In this document: positions 27,367 to 36,172 of the stretch, in pieces
Layout: every line of letters starts with the position of its first letter
Numbering within the stretch: the stretch's first letter is position 1
From: Pseudomonas congelans
GTDB taxonomy: Bacteria; Pseudomonadota; Gammaproteobacteria; Pseudomonadales; Pseudomonadaceae
DNA: 64,000 bases
Direction: 5' to 3'
Assembly: GCF_900103225.1 (NCBI RefSeq)
Contig: NZ_FNJH01000002.1
Location: 840,345-904,344 of the forward strand
The notes under the pieces: generated by a model
Seen by the model: the letters and a program-made list of their open reading frames with translations, nothing else
Told to the model about the DNA's origin: nothing
Databases searched by the model: none
Made by a program: the position numbers and the translations under genes

Positions 27367-27816
27367 ATGTCCTTGCCCATCAGCGACTACCATCCGGCCC
27401 TGCCCCGGCAGGACGATTTCTGGCAACACCTGGGTATCCCCGCACGCGGCGCGCGGCTGTACTCGGCGCTGCATGACGGCTTGCCGTATGAAGTCTTCGA
27501 GCGTCTGGCACATTACACAGACCTGAACCGCTCGACCCTGGCCGAGCATCTGGGCATCGCTCCGGCGACCTTGCAGCGACGTCTCAAGGTACGCCGCTTC
27601 AATGCCGAGGAAAGCGATCGGCTGTTCCGCCTGGCAGCGGTTTACAAGGCGGCGCTGGACCTGTTCGAAAACGACGCCGAAGCGACTCGTCTGTGGCTGG
27701 CCAATCCGGTCTACGGGCTGGGCAATCGCAGGCCGCTGGAAATGCTCGCGACCTCGGCGGAGGCTCAGGCAGTACTCGACCTGATCGGCCGGCTGGAGCA
27801 CGGAGTTGTGGCGTGA
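27367..27816 (+). CDS. Xre/MbcA/ParS-type antitoxin of a RES toxin
   Basis: A 149-residue antitoxin with an N-terminal Xre-like helical DNA-binding part (about residues 35-90, YTDLNRSTLAEHLGIAPATLQRRL) and a C-terminal MbcA/ParS/Xre toxin-binding domain (ALDLFENDAEATRLWLANPVYGLGNRRPLEML), the diagnostic NPxxGLG...P segment. It should bind and block the RES toxin and repress its own promoter. The ATG at 27367 matches homologues; a longer in-frame start at 27301 lies inside the operator region. Its TGA overlaps the GTG of the toxin by three bases (GTGA), so both are translated together. Confidence 0.9.
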   Translation: MSLPISDYHPALPRQDDFWQHLGIPARGARLYSALHDGLPYEVFERLAHYTDLNRSTLAEHLGIAPATLQRRLKVRRFNAEESDRLFRLAAVYKAALDLFENDAEATRLWLANPVYGLGNRRPLEMLATSAEAQAVLDLIGRLEHGVVA

Positions 27817-28274
27817 TAGCGGTCTATCGGCTGGTCAAGCGCAAATGGCTGGCGCAGGCCTTTGACGGCGAAGGCGCCAAACTCTACGGCGGACGCTGGA
27901 ACAGCAAGGGCAACGCCTGCGTGTACTGCGCGGGCAGCGAGTCACTGGCCCTGCTGGAAGTGCTGGTGCACCTGAACAACGCCACTGTGGCTCAGCACTA
28001 CACGATGCTTGAACTGCAGATTGCCGAAGAGCACGTCCTCAATGCGCGCCCGGACACCCTGCCCCGCGACTGGCGCGAAGAGCCCGCGCCACCGGCAACC
28101 GCCTCGTTCGGCGACGACTGGCTGGCCTCCACTCAGAGCCTGGCACTGGCGGTGCCCAGCGTGATCATCCCGCGCGAGTCCAACTACCTGCTCAACGTAC
28201 AGCACACGGAATTCAGGGCCGTTGTGGCGACCGCGAAAGAGCTGGAGTTTGTGGTCGATCCGCGTTTGGGGTGA
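27813..28274 (+). CDS. RES-domain toxin (NAD+-depleting)
   Basis: A 153-residue RES-domain protein, named after conserved Arg, Glu and Ser residues. The GGRWNSKG motif, AGSESLALLEVLVH and the late IIPRESNYLLN segment are all present, and no frameshift or truncation is visible. Family toxins fold like ADP-ribosyltransferases and degrade NAD+, stopping growth when the antitoxin is lost. Starts at a GTG within the antitoxin stop (GTGA overlap), a typical toxin-antitoxin coupling. The system looks complete and probably functional. Confidence 0.9.
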   Translation: MIAVYRLVKRKWLAQAFDGEGAKLYGGRWNSKGNACVYCAGSESLALLEVLVHLNNATVAQHYTMLELQIAEEHVLNARPDTLPRDWREEPAPPATASFGDDWLASTQSLALAVPSVIIPRESNYLLNVQHTEFRAVVATAKELEFVVDPRLG

Positions 28275-28313
28275 GCTGGCTAAAGGTCAGTCCACTGCCT
28301 GCCCCACGTGTTA

Positions 28314-28505
28314 TCACTCATCCAGATCAGCTTGAAAGACAGCCTCAAAGTCCTGTCCATCGTAGAAAATACCCAGGATTGATACCTGCGCGGCATCCAC
28401 AGCGAAGGCTATTACGGCACGCTTGCGATAATGAGTAATACGAAGCCCGGGACGTATATCCAACCGATGGCTCTGGCGGCGCTGTTGGCAGCACTCTCGC
28501 CCCAT
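28314..28505 (-). pseudogene. ParE/RelE-type toxin remnant
   Basis: Only the C-terminal 60 or so residues of a ParE/RelE toxin remain, with the typical MGRECC...IRPGLRITHYRKR segment and the final VSILGIFYDGQDF strand. The usual N-terminal 35-40 residues are missing: a TAG lies three codons upstream of the apparent ATG. No antitoxin gene is found on either side, so this is a decayed toxin-antitoxin locus next to the intact Xre-RES pair. Confidence 0.7.
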
Positions 28506-28556
28506 TGCATTTCGCTATCTCAGGCGTATTTGGAAGGAAAACGGGAATATTAAGAA

Positions 28557-28593
28557 GATAGCTACCTGTCCATTAAGCAGGACGGTAGCTATC
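28557..28593 (-). terminator. Strong hairpin downstream of mltA
   Basis: GATAGCTACC-T-GTCC ... GGAC-GGTAGCTATC: a 14-bp stem with one bulged base and an 8-base loop, starting 15 bases past the mltA stop. No good T-run follows on the minus strand, so it may act as a 3'-end stabiliser or a factor-assisted terminator. Confidence 0.5.
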
Positions 28594-28607
28594 GAGGTGA
28601 AGGGATT

Positions 28608-29810
28608 TCAGTTACTAGCGGCAGCCGAGGTTGTTGCAGGAACTGTTTCTGCGGACTGAGGCAACGGCATGCCTTTGGGCCACAACAGCCAGATATTGCC
28701 TTTCTGCTTCATGTCGCCAGCCAGCTTGCCCGCCTCATCGCCGGTCCCCCAGAACAGGTCGGCGCGTACTTCACCGGCAATCGCACCACCGGTGTCCTGG
28801 GCAGCGACCGGACGCACCACGCTGCTGCCATCCGGCCGCGTCGTGGAGAGCCAGAGCAGACTGCCCAGCGGAATCACCTTGCGATCAATGGCCACGCTGT
28901 AGCCCGGAGTCAGCGGCACATTCAGCGAGCCGCGCGGGCCTTCGTTGCTGTCGGGATTACGGGCAAAAAACACGTAGCTGGGATTGCTCGCCAGCAGCTC
29001 GCTGATCCGCTCCGGATGCGCCTTGGCCCAGGCCGCGATGCTGCCCATGGTCACGTCTTCCTTCTTCAACTGTCCCTGCTCAACCAGCCAGCGACCAATC
29101 GCGCGATACGGACGACCGTTCTGATCGGCATAGCCCAGACGCAGCTGTGAGCCATCCTCCAGACTCACGCGCCCCGAACCCTGAATTTGCAGGAATTGCA
29201 GATCCATCGGGTCGGTCAGCCAGGCAATCACCGGCGCGTTCAAGCCTTGCGCACTGATCGTCGCGGCGTCGTCGTAAGGCTTGAGCACCCTCCCCTCGAG
29301 CCGACCGCGCAGACGCTTGCCTTTGAGCTCGGGGTAAATGCTGTCCAGATTGACCACGATCAGATCGTCAGGAATGCCGTACACCGGCACATTGGCCGTG
29401 GCAGTCTGGGTCAGGCTGCCCGGATAAACAGGCTCGTAATAGCCGGTGATCAAGCCATCGGCACTGCCCCCGTCGGCGCGCAGGCTATAGACCTGCAACT
29501 GCTCCTGCAAAAAGGTCCGGATCTGCGCAGCATCCGGCGCAGCCGCAAGACTCGCAGCCGCCGCACATGTCGGCCCCCACACCGCATCGGCTTTCAAACG
29601 AACACACGCGCTGCGCCACGAGGCAAAGCCGGCCTGTAAATCCGCGTCAGACACCGCCGGCAATGCGTCCCAGCCAGCCTGGCTATAAGTGGTATGCGGC
29701 GGCGCAGACGGCGTCACAGGCTTGTCGGACTTGTCACACGCGGTCAGCAACGCAGCCAGTGGCAAAACCAGCGCCAGGCCCCGCAACCATGGCTTGAAAG
29801 AGAGCATCAT
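28608..29810 (-). CDS. mltA: Membrane-bound lytic murein transglycosylase A
   Basis: A 400-residue lipoprotein. The signal peptide ends in a lipobox (LLTAC, lipidated Cys near residue 25). The MltA domain (about 130-285) includes GYYEPVYPGS and LQIQGSGRV, and the C-terminal 3D domain holds the catalytic Asp in AAQDTGGAIAGEVRADLFWG. It cleaves peptidoglycan glycan strands into 1,6-anhydromuropeptides from the outer membrane inner leaflet. The MM at 29810 is preferred over the further-upstream GTG because it gives a compact lipoprotein signal and has AAGGA upstream. Monocistronic, followed by a hairpin. Confidence 0.95.
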   Translation of the reverse strand: MMLSFKPWLRGLALVLPLAALLTACDKSDKPVTPSAPPHTTYSQAGWDALPAVSDADLQAGFASWRSACVRLKADAVWGPTCAAAASLAAAPDAAQIRTFLQEQLQVYSLRADGGSADGLITGYYEPVYPGSLTQTATANVPVYGIPDDLIVVNLDSIYPELKGKRLRGRLEGRVLKPYDDAATISAQGLNAPVIAWLTDPMDLQFLQIQGSGRVSLEDGSQLRLGYADQNGRPYRAIGRWLVEQGQLKKEDVTMGSIAAWAKAHPERISELLASNPSYVFFARNPDSNEGPRGSLNVPLTPGYSVAIDRKVIPLGSLLWLSTTRPDGSSVVRPVAAQDTGGAIAGEVRADLFWGTGDEAGKLAGDMKQKGNIWLLWPKGMPLPQSAETVPATTSAAASN

Positions 29811-30062
29811 CAGTAGCACCAATCCTTTTACAGCCCGCAGCAGGCTGGTGGGTGAAAGGTGTCATTGTGGCTTAAGCGGGCAGAGGGGCCTAGGGGGTGT
29901 CTGCAAAGTCAGTCTGGACAATGTGGCGATGCGGCTTAAAGAGAAAGATGCAATCGAGCCAGTCAGCGCTCATGAGTGATACGCGTTGGGCCGGTGCTGC
30001 ATGGACCCGACTTTGTACCTGATAACAGACAGGCTGCAGCCAGAGGGTCTTTCTAAAATACG

Positions 30063-30548
30063 TCAGTAGACTGCTGCCATGCTGAAAGCGTCTATGTACT
30101 CGCCATCTCGATAGGCAAACTTTCTGTGCGTGCCCTCGATGACAAAGCCATTCTTTTCATACAGTGCGATAGCAGGCTTGTTATCGACGAAAACAGTAAG
30201 CTCCAGGCGCTTTAAATTCATCCATCGACAGGCAGTGGCAGTGAGCTCTTTTAATAACGAGTCACCAATGCCCTGGCGATGATGACTGTCTGCGACCCCC
30301 ATCCAGAAATCCGCTACGTGCTGCCTTCGCCCCTGAAAACGATAGAGCATGGCGCAGCCGACAACCATGCCATCCCGCTCGGCAACCAGCGACAGTCCGG
30401 AAGCGCTTCGACTTTCAACAAGCTTTTTTATGTCATTGCTCGACTGGTGCGGCATACGAAGCGTCCACCAACGGAATACCGGCTGTTCAAACATATCAGC
30501 CAGCGAAGACCAGTCACTGTCTGCCATCGCACGGACGATCAAGCTCAT
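30063..30548 (-). CDS. GNAT-family N-acetyltransferase
   Basis: A 161-residue single-domain GNAT acetyltransferase. The acetyl-CoA binding loop is seen as VADSHHRQGIGDSLL (about residues 84-98), followed by a VFVDNKPAIALYEKNGFVIEGTHRK segment typical of motif B. The end (KFAYRDGEYIDAFSMAAVY) resembles RimJ/RimL-like and PhnO-like proteins. Substrate unknown. It stands between mltA and the phospholipase-D-like gene with about 50 bases on its 3' side, and does not appear operonic. Confidence 0.82.
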   Translation of the reverse strand: MSLIVRAMADSDWSSLADMFEQPVFRWWTLRMPHQSSNDIKKLVESRSASGLSLVAERDGMVVGCAMLYRFQGRRQHVADFWMGVADSHHRQGIGDSLLKELTATACRWMNLKRLELTVFVDNKPAIALYEKNGFVIEGTHRKFAYRDGEYIDAFSMAAVY

Positions 30549-30602
30549 TTCAGAGACCTCACCAAAGCTGTCCTGCCCTTTCGGCTACCCACCTGCCTGC
30601 TG

Positions 30603-31844
30603 TCAAGGCTGGCCCGGATGCGGTTCCGGATAGTCGCGATTGATGTCGACGGGCTTGGCGTACGGCCCGTCCCAAAGCTGCTCGTGCAGTTGGCCAATGC
30701 GTTTGGCCATCGAGCTGTCGTGCATCACCACTTCCAGATTGCGCGAGTTGTCGAGGTAGCCGCCCAGCCAGTTGCTGGTGCCTACCCAGGCAACCTGACC
30801 ATCGATATCCATGGTCTTGCTGTGGATCACGCGTGCATAGGGGATAAAACCCTGAGCAGCCATCGGCAGTGTGACGATACGCACCTGCACGTTGGGCACC
30901 AGGGCCAGACTCTTGAGGTAGGCGACTTCGGGCATGCCGGTGTTCCAGTCGGACACCATGAGTTTTATCGACACGCCGCGGGCGGCTGCGCTGCGCAGAG
31001 CGTTATCGATGACCGCATAGTAAGGCCGGGTTTTGTCGGGGCCGTAGGACAGCGGTGCGTAATCCAGCAACTGGACACGCACCTCGCTTTTGGCTTGCGC
31101 CAGCAAACGGGGCAGTTCGGCCTGGGAGTCGACGACCCCTGGCGGGTTATAGCGCTGCGGACTGGCGATCAGGTAGTTGCCGCTGGGCAATGTGCTATCA
31201 ACGGGGCGCGGTACAGGAACCGGTTTGCCTTCAGTAATGGCAGCCTGGGCCAGCCAGTCCTGCTCGAATATGGCTTGCGTCTGCCCCACGACGGTCGGCT
31301 CGTCAATGCGCAGGCCGGTTTCGTGGATATGCTCCAGTGAGCGCCAATCGAAGTTCTGACTGCCGATGAACGCCTGTCGGCCATCCACAACCAGAAATTT
31401 GGCGTGAATGATGCCGTTGCCGGTGAGCTTTGCGTAGGGCAGTACGCGCAGGGTGAGGTTGGGGATGGCGCGCAGTCGCTCAAGGGTCTGCAGGTCGGAA
31501 AGTTTCAGGCCTTTTTCTTCCAGCAGAAAACGGATTTTCACTCCGCGCTGCCCGGCTGCCGTCAGGCTTTCAAGCACCTTGTCCATGACCGAGCCTGCGT
31601 GGTCGGCGACATAGAACTGTTCGATATCGATACGCTCGCGAGCCCCGTCAAACAGCTCGCGCCAGACCTCGCCGGGTGCTCGCAGGTCAGGCGTCTGCAG
31701 GTCAGCCCCGACCGGCGAGGTATGTACCAGCTCGAAACCCGGGATGGCGAAGTCTGCCTGGGCGCACGAACTGCCCAGCAGTAACGCTGCGATCAAGGCA
31801 CGGTAGCTCAGGGACAGTCGACGATACGAAAGGTAAAAGGGCAT
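30603..31844 (-). CDS. Secreted phospholipase D-like phosphodiesterase (two HKD motifs)
   Basis: A 413-residue protein with a signal peptide (residues 1-29 from the chosen start) and two PLD domains. The first HKD motif is HAKFLVVDGRQAFIGSQN, the second HSKTMDIDGQVAWVGTSN, both complete. The family cleaves or transfers phosphodiesters, and includes phospholipases and cardiolipin synthases; a periplasmic location argues for breakdown of phosphodiesters. Frame is open 42 codons upstream, but the ATG at 31844 after TGAGG gives a proper signal peptide. It follows exbB by 64 bases and may be the last gene of the TonB operon, where a phosphate-releasing enzyme would fit. Confidence 0.85.
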   Translation of the reverse strand: MPFYLSYRRLSLSYRALIAALLLGSSCAQADFAIPGFELVHTSPVGADLQTPDLRAPGEVWRELFDGARERIDIEQFYVADHAGSVMDKVLESLTAAGQRGVKIRFLLEEKGLKLSDLQTLERLRAIPNLTLRVLPYAKLTGNGIIHAKFLVVDGRQAFIGSQNFDWRSLEHIHETGLRIDEPTVVGQTQAIFEQDWLAQAAITEGKPVPVPRPVDSTLPSGNYLIASPQRYNPPGVVDSQAELPRLLAQAKSEVRVQLLDYAPLSYGPDKTRPYYAVIDNALRSAAARGVSIKLMVSDWNTGMPEVAYLKSLALVPNVQVRIVTLPMAAQGFIPYARVIHSKTMDIDGQVAWVGTSNWLGGYLDNSRNLEVVMHDSSMAKRIGQLHEQLWDGPYAKPVDINRDYPEPHPGQP

Positions 31845-31908
31845 TGCGAGCCTCATCGCCAGACACAGACAAGATAGCGCATGCCAAAGGCACGCGCCGT
31901 TAGGTAGA

Positions 31909-32559
31909 TCAGGCCGTCCGGTATTTCGGTTGAGCCGAAGCAGCCGGATGTTCGGCTTCATCATGCACACGTGCTCCGCTGGAAGCGCGGATCAGCAGGA
32001 TCTTGAGTTGGTCGTTGATGCGTTCCAGGCTTTCCTGAAAGTAGTTGTGAAAGACCACGCAGAACAAGGCAATGGCAATACCCAGCCCGGTCGCGAACAG
32101 CGCCGTACCGATACCGGCGGAAATCTGCCCGGGATCGGACACCCCGGCACTGGCCAGGGCCTTGAAGGTATCGATGATGCCCAGAATCGTTCCCAGCAAG
32201 CCCAACAGTGGCGCGGCGGTAGTGATGGTTTCGATCAGCCAGAGGCTGCGGGCCAGCGGTGCACGAGTGCTCAGGTACTGGGTTTCGATGACATCATCCA
32301 GATCCCTGCGCGAGCCCTGCGCGTTTTTTTGCGCAAGCACTGGCAGGACCATTTCCAGGGGCAGACTGGTCCGGCGTGTCAGCGTTTCCGGTAGATCCTT
32401 TTCACTGTGCACCGAAGCACCGAGTGCCGTTTGCAGCGCCCGCGACTGGCGACGTACGTAAGCAAAGTAGATGCCTCGTTCGATCGCGACAAAGATCGCT
32501 ATCGCAATGGCGGCGTACATCACATAGAAAGTGATGTCGTGAAGCTGATTCATGTCCAT
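31909..32559 (-). CDS. exbB: ExbB-type proton channel subunit of a TonB energy complex
   Basis: A 216-residue MotA/TolQ/ExbB family inner-membrane protein with three transmembrane helices (about residues 12-32, 112-135 and 150-172). The conserved LWLIETITTAAPLLGLLGTILGII and GTALFATGLGIAIAL segments carry the channel residues. With ExbD it couples the proton gradient to TonB. Unusually for the system, exbB is separated from exbD and tonB by the receptor gene, but all four are on one strand and closely spaced (25 bases to the receptor). Confidence 0.92.
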   Translation of the reverse strand: MDMNQLHDITFYVMYAAIAIAIFVAIERGIYFAYVRRQSRALQTALGASVHSEKDLPETLTRRTSLPLEMVLPVLAQKNAQGSRRDLDDVIETQYLSTRAPLARSLWLIETITTAAPLLGLLGTILGIIDTFKALASAGVSDPGQISAGIGTALFATGLGIAIALFCVVFHNYFQESLERINDQLKILLIRASSGARVHDEAEHPAASAQPKYRTA

Positions 32560-32584
32560 GGCAAGGACCTCTGGTCAATGAAGA

Positions 32585-34870
32585 TTAGAAATTGGCTTCA
32601 AGAGAAACGGTAACGGTACGCTCGACACCGACGATGTAGGCCGGGTCGCCATCGCGGAAACCGCTGTAAGTGCCCGCGTTGGTTTTGGTGGTGTAAACGC
32701 CGTCCAGGTATTCCTTGTCGAACAGGTTGTCGACGTTCAGACGCAGGGTGGCGTCCTTGACGATTTTCTTGTCCACCGGGAGGTAAATCCCCGCGCCCAG
32801 ATTGAAGATGGTGCGCCCTGGAATACTTTCGTCGTTGGTCAGGTCGCCATACAGCTTGCTGGTGAGCTTGGCTCCAAAGGTCCCGTAATAACTGCCGTCG
32901 TCGTAGCCTATGTTGGCGGCCAGCATGTTCTTCGGCACGTTGGTAAATTGCTTGCCACTGGTGGGCAGCTCGATGGCGGTGCCGTTATTGAAGACGGTCA
33001 GGTCATCTTTCTGTTTGGCGCGGGTGTAGGTGTACGAGGTGTAGTAATTGAAATGGTGCGGCAGCAGGCCACTCCATTCCAGTTCCAGCCCGCTGTTGTC
33101 GACTGCACCGGCGTTGATATCGGCAAAGTCGCCGTTGATGTCTTTTGATGACACCTGACGGTCCTTGAACTGCAGGTAAAACAGTGTGGCCGCCAGCGTC
33201 ATGTCCTGTTCGGTGTAGCGCCAGCCCAGTTCATGGTTCCAGCTGGTTTCCGGCTTGCTGTCGATGGAGCCGGTGCCCGGGTCATAGAGGACGTAGTTCT
33301 GCGGCACGCGCATGTTGCGGGACAGGCTGTAGAACAACTGGTCGCGCTCATCCAGCTGATATTTGAGGCCGACGTTCGGCAACAGCTTGTTGTAGGTCTG
33401 GTCGCGTTTTTCCGGCCGCTCGGTCAGGCTGCCGTGGTTGTTGCCTTCGCGTTCGACGTTCATAAAGGCCAGGCCGCCGACCAGCGTCCAGTCCGGGGCG
33501 AAATACCAGGTGTCCTGAGCCCAGACTTTTTGTGCAGGCGTCACGGTATAGCGGTCACGGCCCTGGATCTCATTGCCGTTGGCATCGACCATGTAATCCG
33601 AGTCCGGCTGGATGCTTTCGGGCTTGCCATTGCTCTTCAGACGTATGAAGGGCTGAGTCTGCGACTGGCGCGCGCGTTCATACCAGTAGCCGACCTGTAC
33701 GCTGTGTTCGTCGTTGACGTCCCAGTTCAACTTGGTGGTGATCCCCGGACGCCAGGTCTGGGTGCGCGAAGGCCGGTAATAAACGCCAGTGGTCGATGAC
33801 CCGTCTGCGTTATAAGCCGCCGCCGTCGGCAGGTTGCTCAGGTCGAATACACCGTTCTGATTCGAGCCGCGATTGAGCGCATAGGAAGAACTGTTCACGC
33901 CGCTGCCGTTGCCCCAGAAATAATAGGGGACGACGGAAAGAGACAGATTGTCGGCCAGTTTGAATTGCGTATTGAGCACGCCGGTGAACGTCTGGAACGG
34001 GTTCTGCGCCAGCTCGTAGTAGCTGGACAATTTGCCGTTGCTGCCCAGCGCAGGCGTCGAAGGATAAGGGTCAAACTTGCGCCCGTTCTGCTGGAACTGA
34101 CTCTTGGTGAGCTGGCTGTAACTGTTGTTGTCCTGCTCGTGGTACTTGAGGATCAGGTTGGCGGTATTGCCCGAGCCCATGTCGAAGAAGCTGTTCCACT
34201 CCACCTTGTCGGCGCGCACCGCGCCATCGCCGCGCCATTTCTGACCTTCGGTATGAGACATCGACAGCCAGTTGCTCAGCCCGTTGATTTCTCCGGTGTT
34301 GAGTCGCGCGAAGGTCTTGTAAGTGCCGTTGCTGCCCGCCACCTGCTTGACGAATGCGCCGGTTTCCTTAGTAGGCCGGATGGTGACAATACCGATGTTG
34401 CCGCCGCTGGAACCGATATGCGGGCCGTCACTTTCGGCAGAGCCTTGGGTCACGAAAATCTGATCGATGTTTTCCGGATCCCCCAGCAGGTTGGAATACA
34501 GCGCGTAGTTGCCGGAGTCGTTGATCGGCATCCCGTCTACCGACATGCCGACCTGATCGGAGTTGAGCCCGCGCATGGTGAACTTGAAGCCAGAAAGACC
34601 GGTGGCGTCTTCGCTGGAGATGTTCAGGCCCGGTGTGTACTTGAGCTTGTCGATCGCATTCCCGGTCGCGGTCTGCTTGTCGAGCGCTTCTTTGGTGACA
34701 GTGGAACGCGCCTTGATGCTCTCCTCCTGCACCATGTAGCCACCCCCAACCGTCGCCCTGCCTTGCACACCAATGGTGCCGACATCACTGGCACTCGAGT
34801 CGGCCATAACCATGCCGTGACTCATGCCGGCGGCGACCAACGCAAGGTGAATTCTGGAAAACTTCATCAC
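32585..34870 (-). CDS. TonB-dependent outer-membrane receptor
   Basis: A 761-residue receptor with a signal peptide (about 1-23), a TonB-box-like stretch (VGTIGVQG near residue 30), an N-terminal plug (LDKQTATGNAIDKLKYTPG to about 170) and a long beta-barrel ending in the outer-membrane signature phenylalanine (VSLEANF). It imports a bulky solute using energy from the TonB-ExbBD complex encoded on both sides. There is no N-terminal signalling domain and no nearby FecIR-type regulators, and no Fur box was seen, so it does not look like a typical siderophore receptor. With a Pho-box-like site upstream of the operon, a phosphate- or phosphoester-containing substrate is plausible but unproven. 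Confidence 0.9.
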   Translation of the reverse strand: MMKFSRIHLALVAAGMSHGMVMADSSASDVGTIGVQGRATVGGGYMVQEESIKARSTVTKEALDKQTATGNAIDKLKYTPGLNISSEDATGLSGFKFTMRGLNSDQVGMSVDGMPINDSGNYALYSNLLGDPENIDQIFVTQGSAESDGPHIGSSGGNIGIVTIRPTKETGAFVKQVAGSNGTYKTFARLNTGEINGLSNWLSMSHTEGQKWRGDGAVRADKVEWNSFFDMGSGNTANLILKYHEQDNNSYSQLTKSQFQQNGRKFDPYPSTPALGSNGKLSSYYELAQNPFQTFTGVLNTQFKLADNLSLSVVPYYFWGNGSGVNSSSYALNRGSNQNGVFDLSNLPTAAAYNADGSSTTGVYYRPSRTQTWRPGITTKLNWDVNDEHSVQVGYWYERARQSQTQPFIRLKSNGKPESIQPDSDYMVDANGNEIQGRDRYTVTPAQKVWAQDTWYFAPDWTLVGGLAFMNVEREGNNHGSLTERPEKRDQTYNKLLPNVGLKYQLDERDQLFYSLSRNMRVPQNYVLYDPGTGSIDSKPETSWNHELGWRYTEQDMTLAATLFYLQFKDRQVSSKDINGDFADINAGAVDNSGLELEWSGLLPHHFNYYTSYTYTRAKQKDDLTVFNNGTAIELPTSGKQFTNVPKNMLAANIGYDDGSYYGTFGAKLTSKLYGDLTNDESIPGRTIFNLGAGIYLPVDKKIVKDATLRLNVDNLFDKEYLDGVYTTKTNAGTYSGFRDGDPAYIVGVERTVTVSLEANF

Positions 34871-34887
34871 TTTGTTCCTTGTCAGTG

Positions 34888-35655
34888 CTATTGCACGCTG
34901 TAGTTGAAGGTGGCGGTGAAGCGCTGTTCGTTGCGTCCACTAAAGGCTTGCTCGGGAAACGGCTTGACCTGCTTTATGCGGCGCAGACTGTTGGCGGCTG
35001 CGCGGTTGAGCAGCATGCTGGAGGCCTGGGTCTGAATGCCGGAGTCCAGCACTCGCCCTTGGCGGTCGACCAATAACCACACCACAACCTCGCCACTCGG
35101 ACGCTCCAGTGAGGCCTGGCGGCCAGTCGGGTATTGTTTGTAACCGTCCAGTTCGCTGCGCAGCCCTTTGAGGTAGCCACCTTCCATACCCTGGGTGTCG
35201 ACCTTCGGCGCTGCGGGTGGCGCAGGCGGTGACGGCGGCGCAATCGGGGCGCTGGCGATCGGCTTGCTGGGTGCCTGAACCGGCTCGACAGGTTTTGCCA
35301 CTGCCGGTTTGGGCAAGGGCTTAGGCCGTGGCTCTGGCTTGATCTCCGGCCTGGGTTTTGGCTTGGGGGCGGGCTTGGGCGGCGGCGGTGGTGGTGGCGC
35401 CGGCTCAGCTTCTTCGCTTTCGACTACAGGCGGCGGAGGTGGCGGCTCGTCAGGTTGTACCGCAGGCGCCTCGGGCTGCACGACGGGCTCGGGCGCAGGC
35501 GGCTCGGGCTCGATCAGCGCCAGTTCCACGGCAGATTCGTCGTAGACCGGCTCCATTTTCAGCGGACGGGTCTGCACACCGATCACGATTGCGATGAGCG
35601 CCACCAGCGCGGGCAGGCCGCCGAGCCACTGACGTACACGAAACAGGAAATACAT
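34888..35655 (-). CDS. tonB: TonB-like energy transducer
   Basis: A 255-residue TonB protein. One N-terminal transmembrane helix (about 10-30) anchors it; residues 45-155 are a long Pro/Glu/Lys-rich spacer (repeated PPPPP and KPKP tracts) that reaches across the periplasm; the C-terminal domain (about 165-255) has YPTGRQASLERPSGEVVVWLLVDRQG and contacts receptor TonB boxes. The start lies 2 bases after the exbD stop, and the gene ends 17 bases before the receptor, so it is a dedicated transducer for this receptor. Confidence 0.93.
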   Translation of the reverse strand: MYFLFRVRQWLGGLPALVALIAIVIGVQTRPLKMEPVYDESAVELALIEPEPPAPEPVVQPEAPAVQPDEPPPPPPVVESEEAEPAPPPPPPPKPAPKPKPRPEIKPEPRPKPLPKPAVAKPVEPVQAPSKPIASAPIAPPSPPAPPAAPKVDTQGMEGGYLKGLRSELDGYKQYPTGRQASLERPSGEVVVWLLVDRQGRVLDSGIQTQASSMLLNRAAANSLRRIKQVKPFPEQAFSGRNEQRFTATFNYSVQ

Positions 35656-35657
35656 GA

Positions 35658-36065
35658 TCAGGATTTGCGCGTGGCGATGGAGACTGACGTGAAACCACCC
35701 AGACGCAGGGTGTCCATGATCTCGACCAGACGGGCAACTTCCACGCCCTTGTCACTGTTAACGATGATCGTGGTTTTAGTGTCGGGTTTTTCCAGCGCTT
35801 TCAAGGCAGGCACCAGAGCGTCGACCGTGGTCGCCTTGCCATCAAGCTGTAATTCGCCGTTGAGCCCCAGCGTCAGGATCGATTTGTTCTGCGGCTTGAG
35901 CTGCTGTGAACTGCTGGCACTCGGCAACTGGGTTTTCATCCCCAACGCCGGAATCACGTTCAGGCTTACCAATACGAAAAAGACCAGCAGGAACATCATC
36001 ACGTCGATCATGGGGATCAGTTCGATGTGCGCCTTGCGCTTTTTAGGTTCGTCCCACGTTCTCAT
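35658..36065 (-). CDS. exbD: ExbD-type TonB complex subunit
   Basis: A 135-residue ExbD/TolR protein: short cytoplasmic N-terminus, one transmembrane helix with the essential membrane Asp (Asp21 in IPMIDVMMFLL), and a periplasmic domain. The ATG at 36065 follows GAGAGG; the longer in-frame start at 36107 adds a basic stretch unlike the family. It is the first gene of the exbD-tonB-receptor-exbB operon, whose promoter lies next to a Pho-box-like tandem repeat at 36140-36172. Confidence 0.93.
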   Translation of the reverse strand: MRTWDEPKKRKAHIELIPMIDVMMFLLVFFVLVSLNVIPALGMKTQLPSASSSQQLKPQNKSILTLGLNGELQLDGKATTVDALVPALKALEKPDTKTTIIVNSDKGVEVARLVEIMDTLRLGGFTSVSIATRKS

Positions 36066-36139
36066 GCCAGCCTCTCGCTTTCTTGTTAGAGGCCGAGAAT
36101 CTAGCAACCGAACATGACCGATCGGCTGGTTTTACAAGA

Positions 36140-36172
36140 CCGATACATGACCGTTACATGGCTGTTACCTGT
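36140..36172. promoter_or_regulatory. Pho-box-like tandem 11-bp repeat
   Basis: Three tandem 11-bp units CCGATACATGA, CCGTTACATGG and CTGTTACCTGT, then a degenerate fourth. The 7+4 periodicity and the CTGT-A-containing 7-mers match PhoB operators (CTGTCAT repeats every 11 bases). It sits between the divergent TonB operon (75 bases away) and the GNAT-phoD operon (95 bases away), so PhoB could control both under phosphate starvation. Confidence 0.6.
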
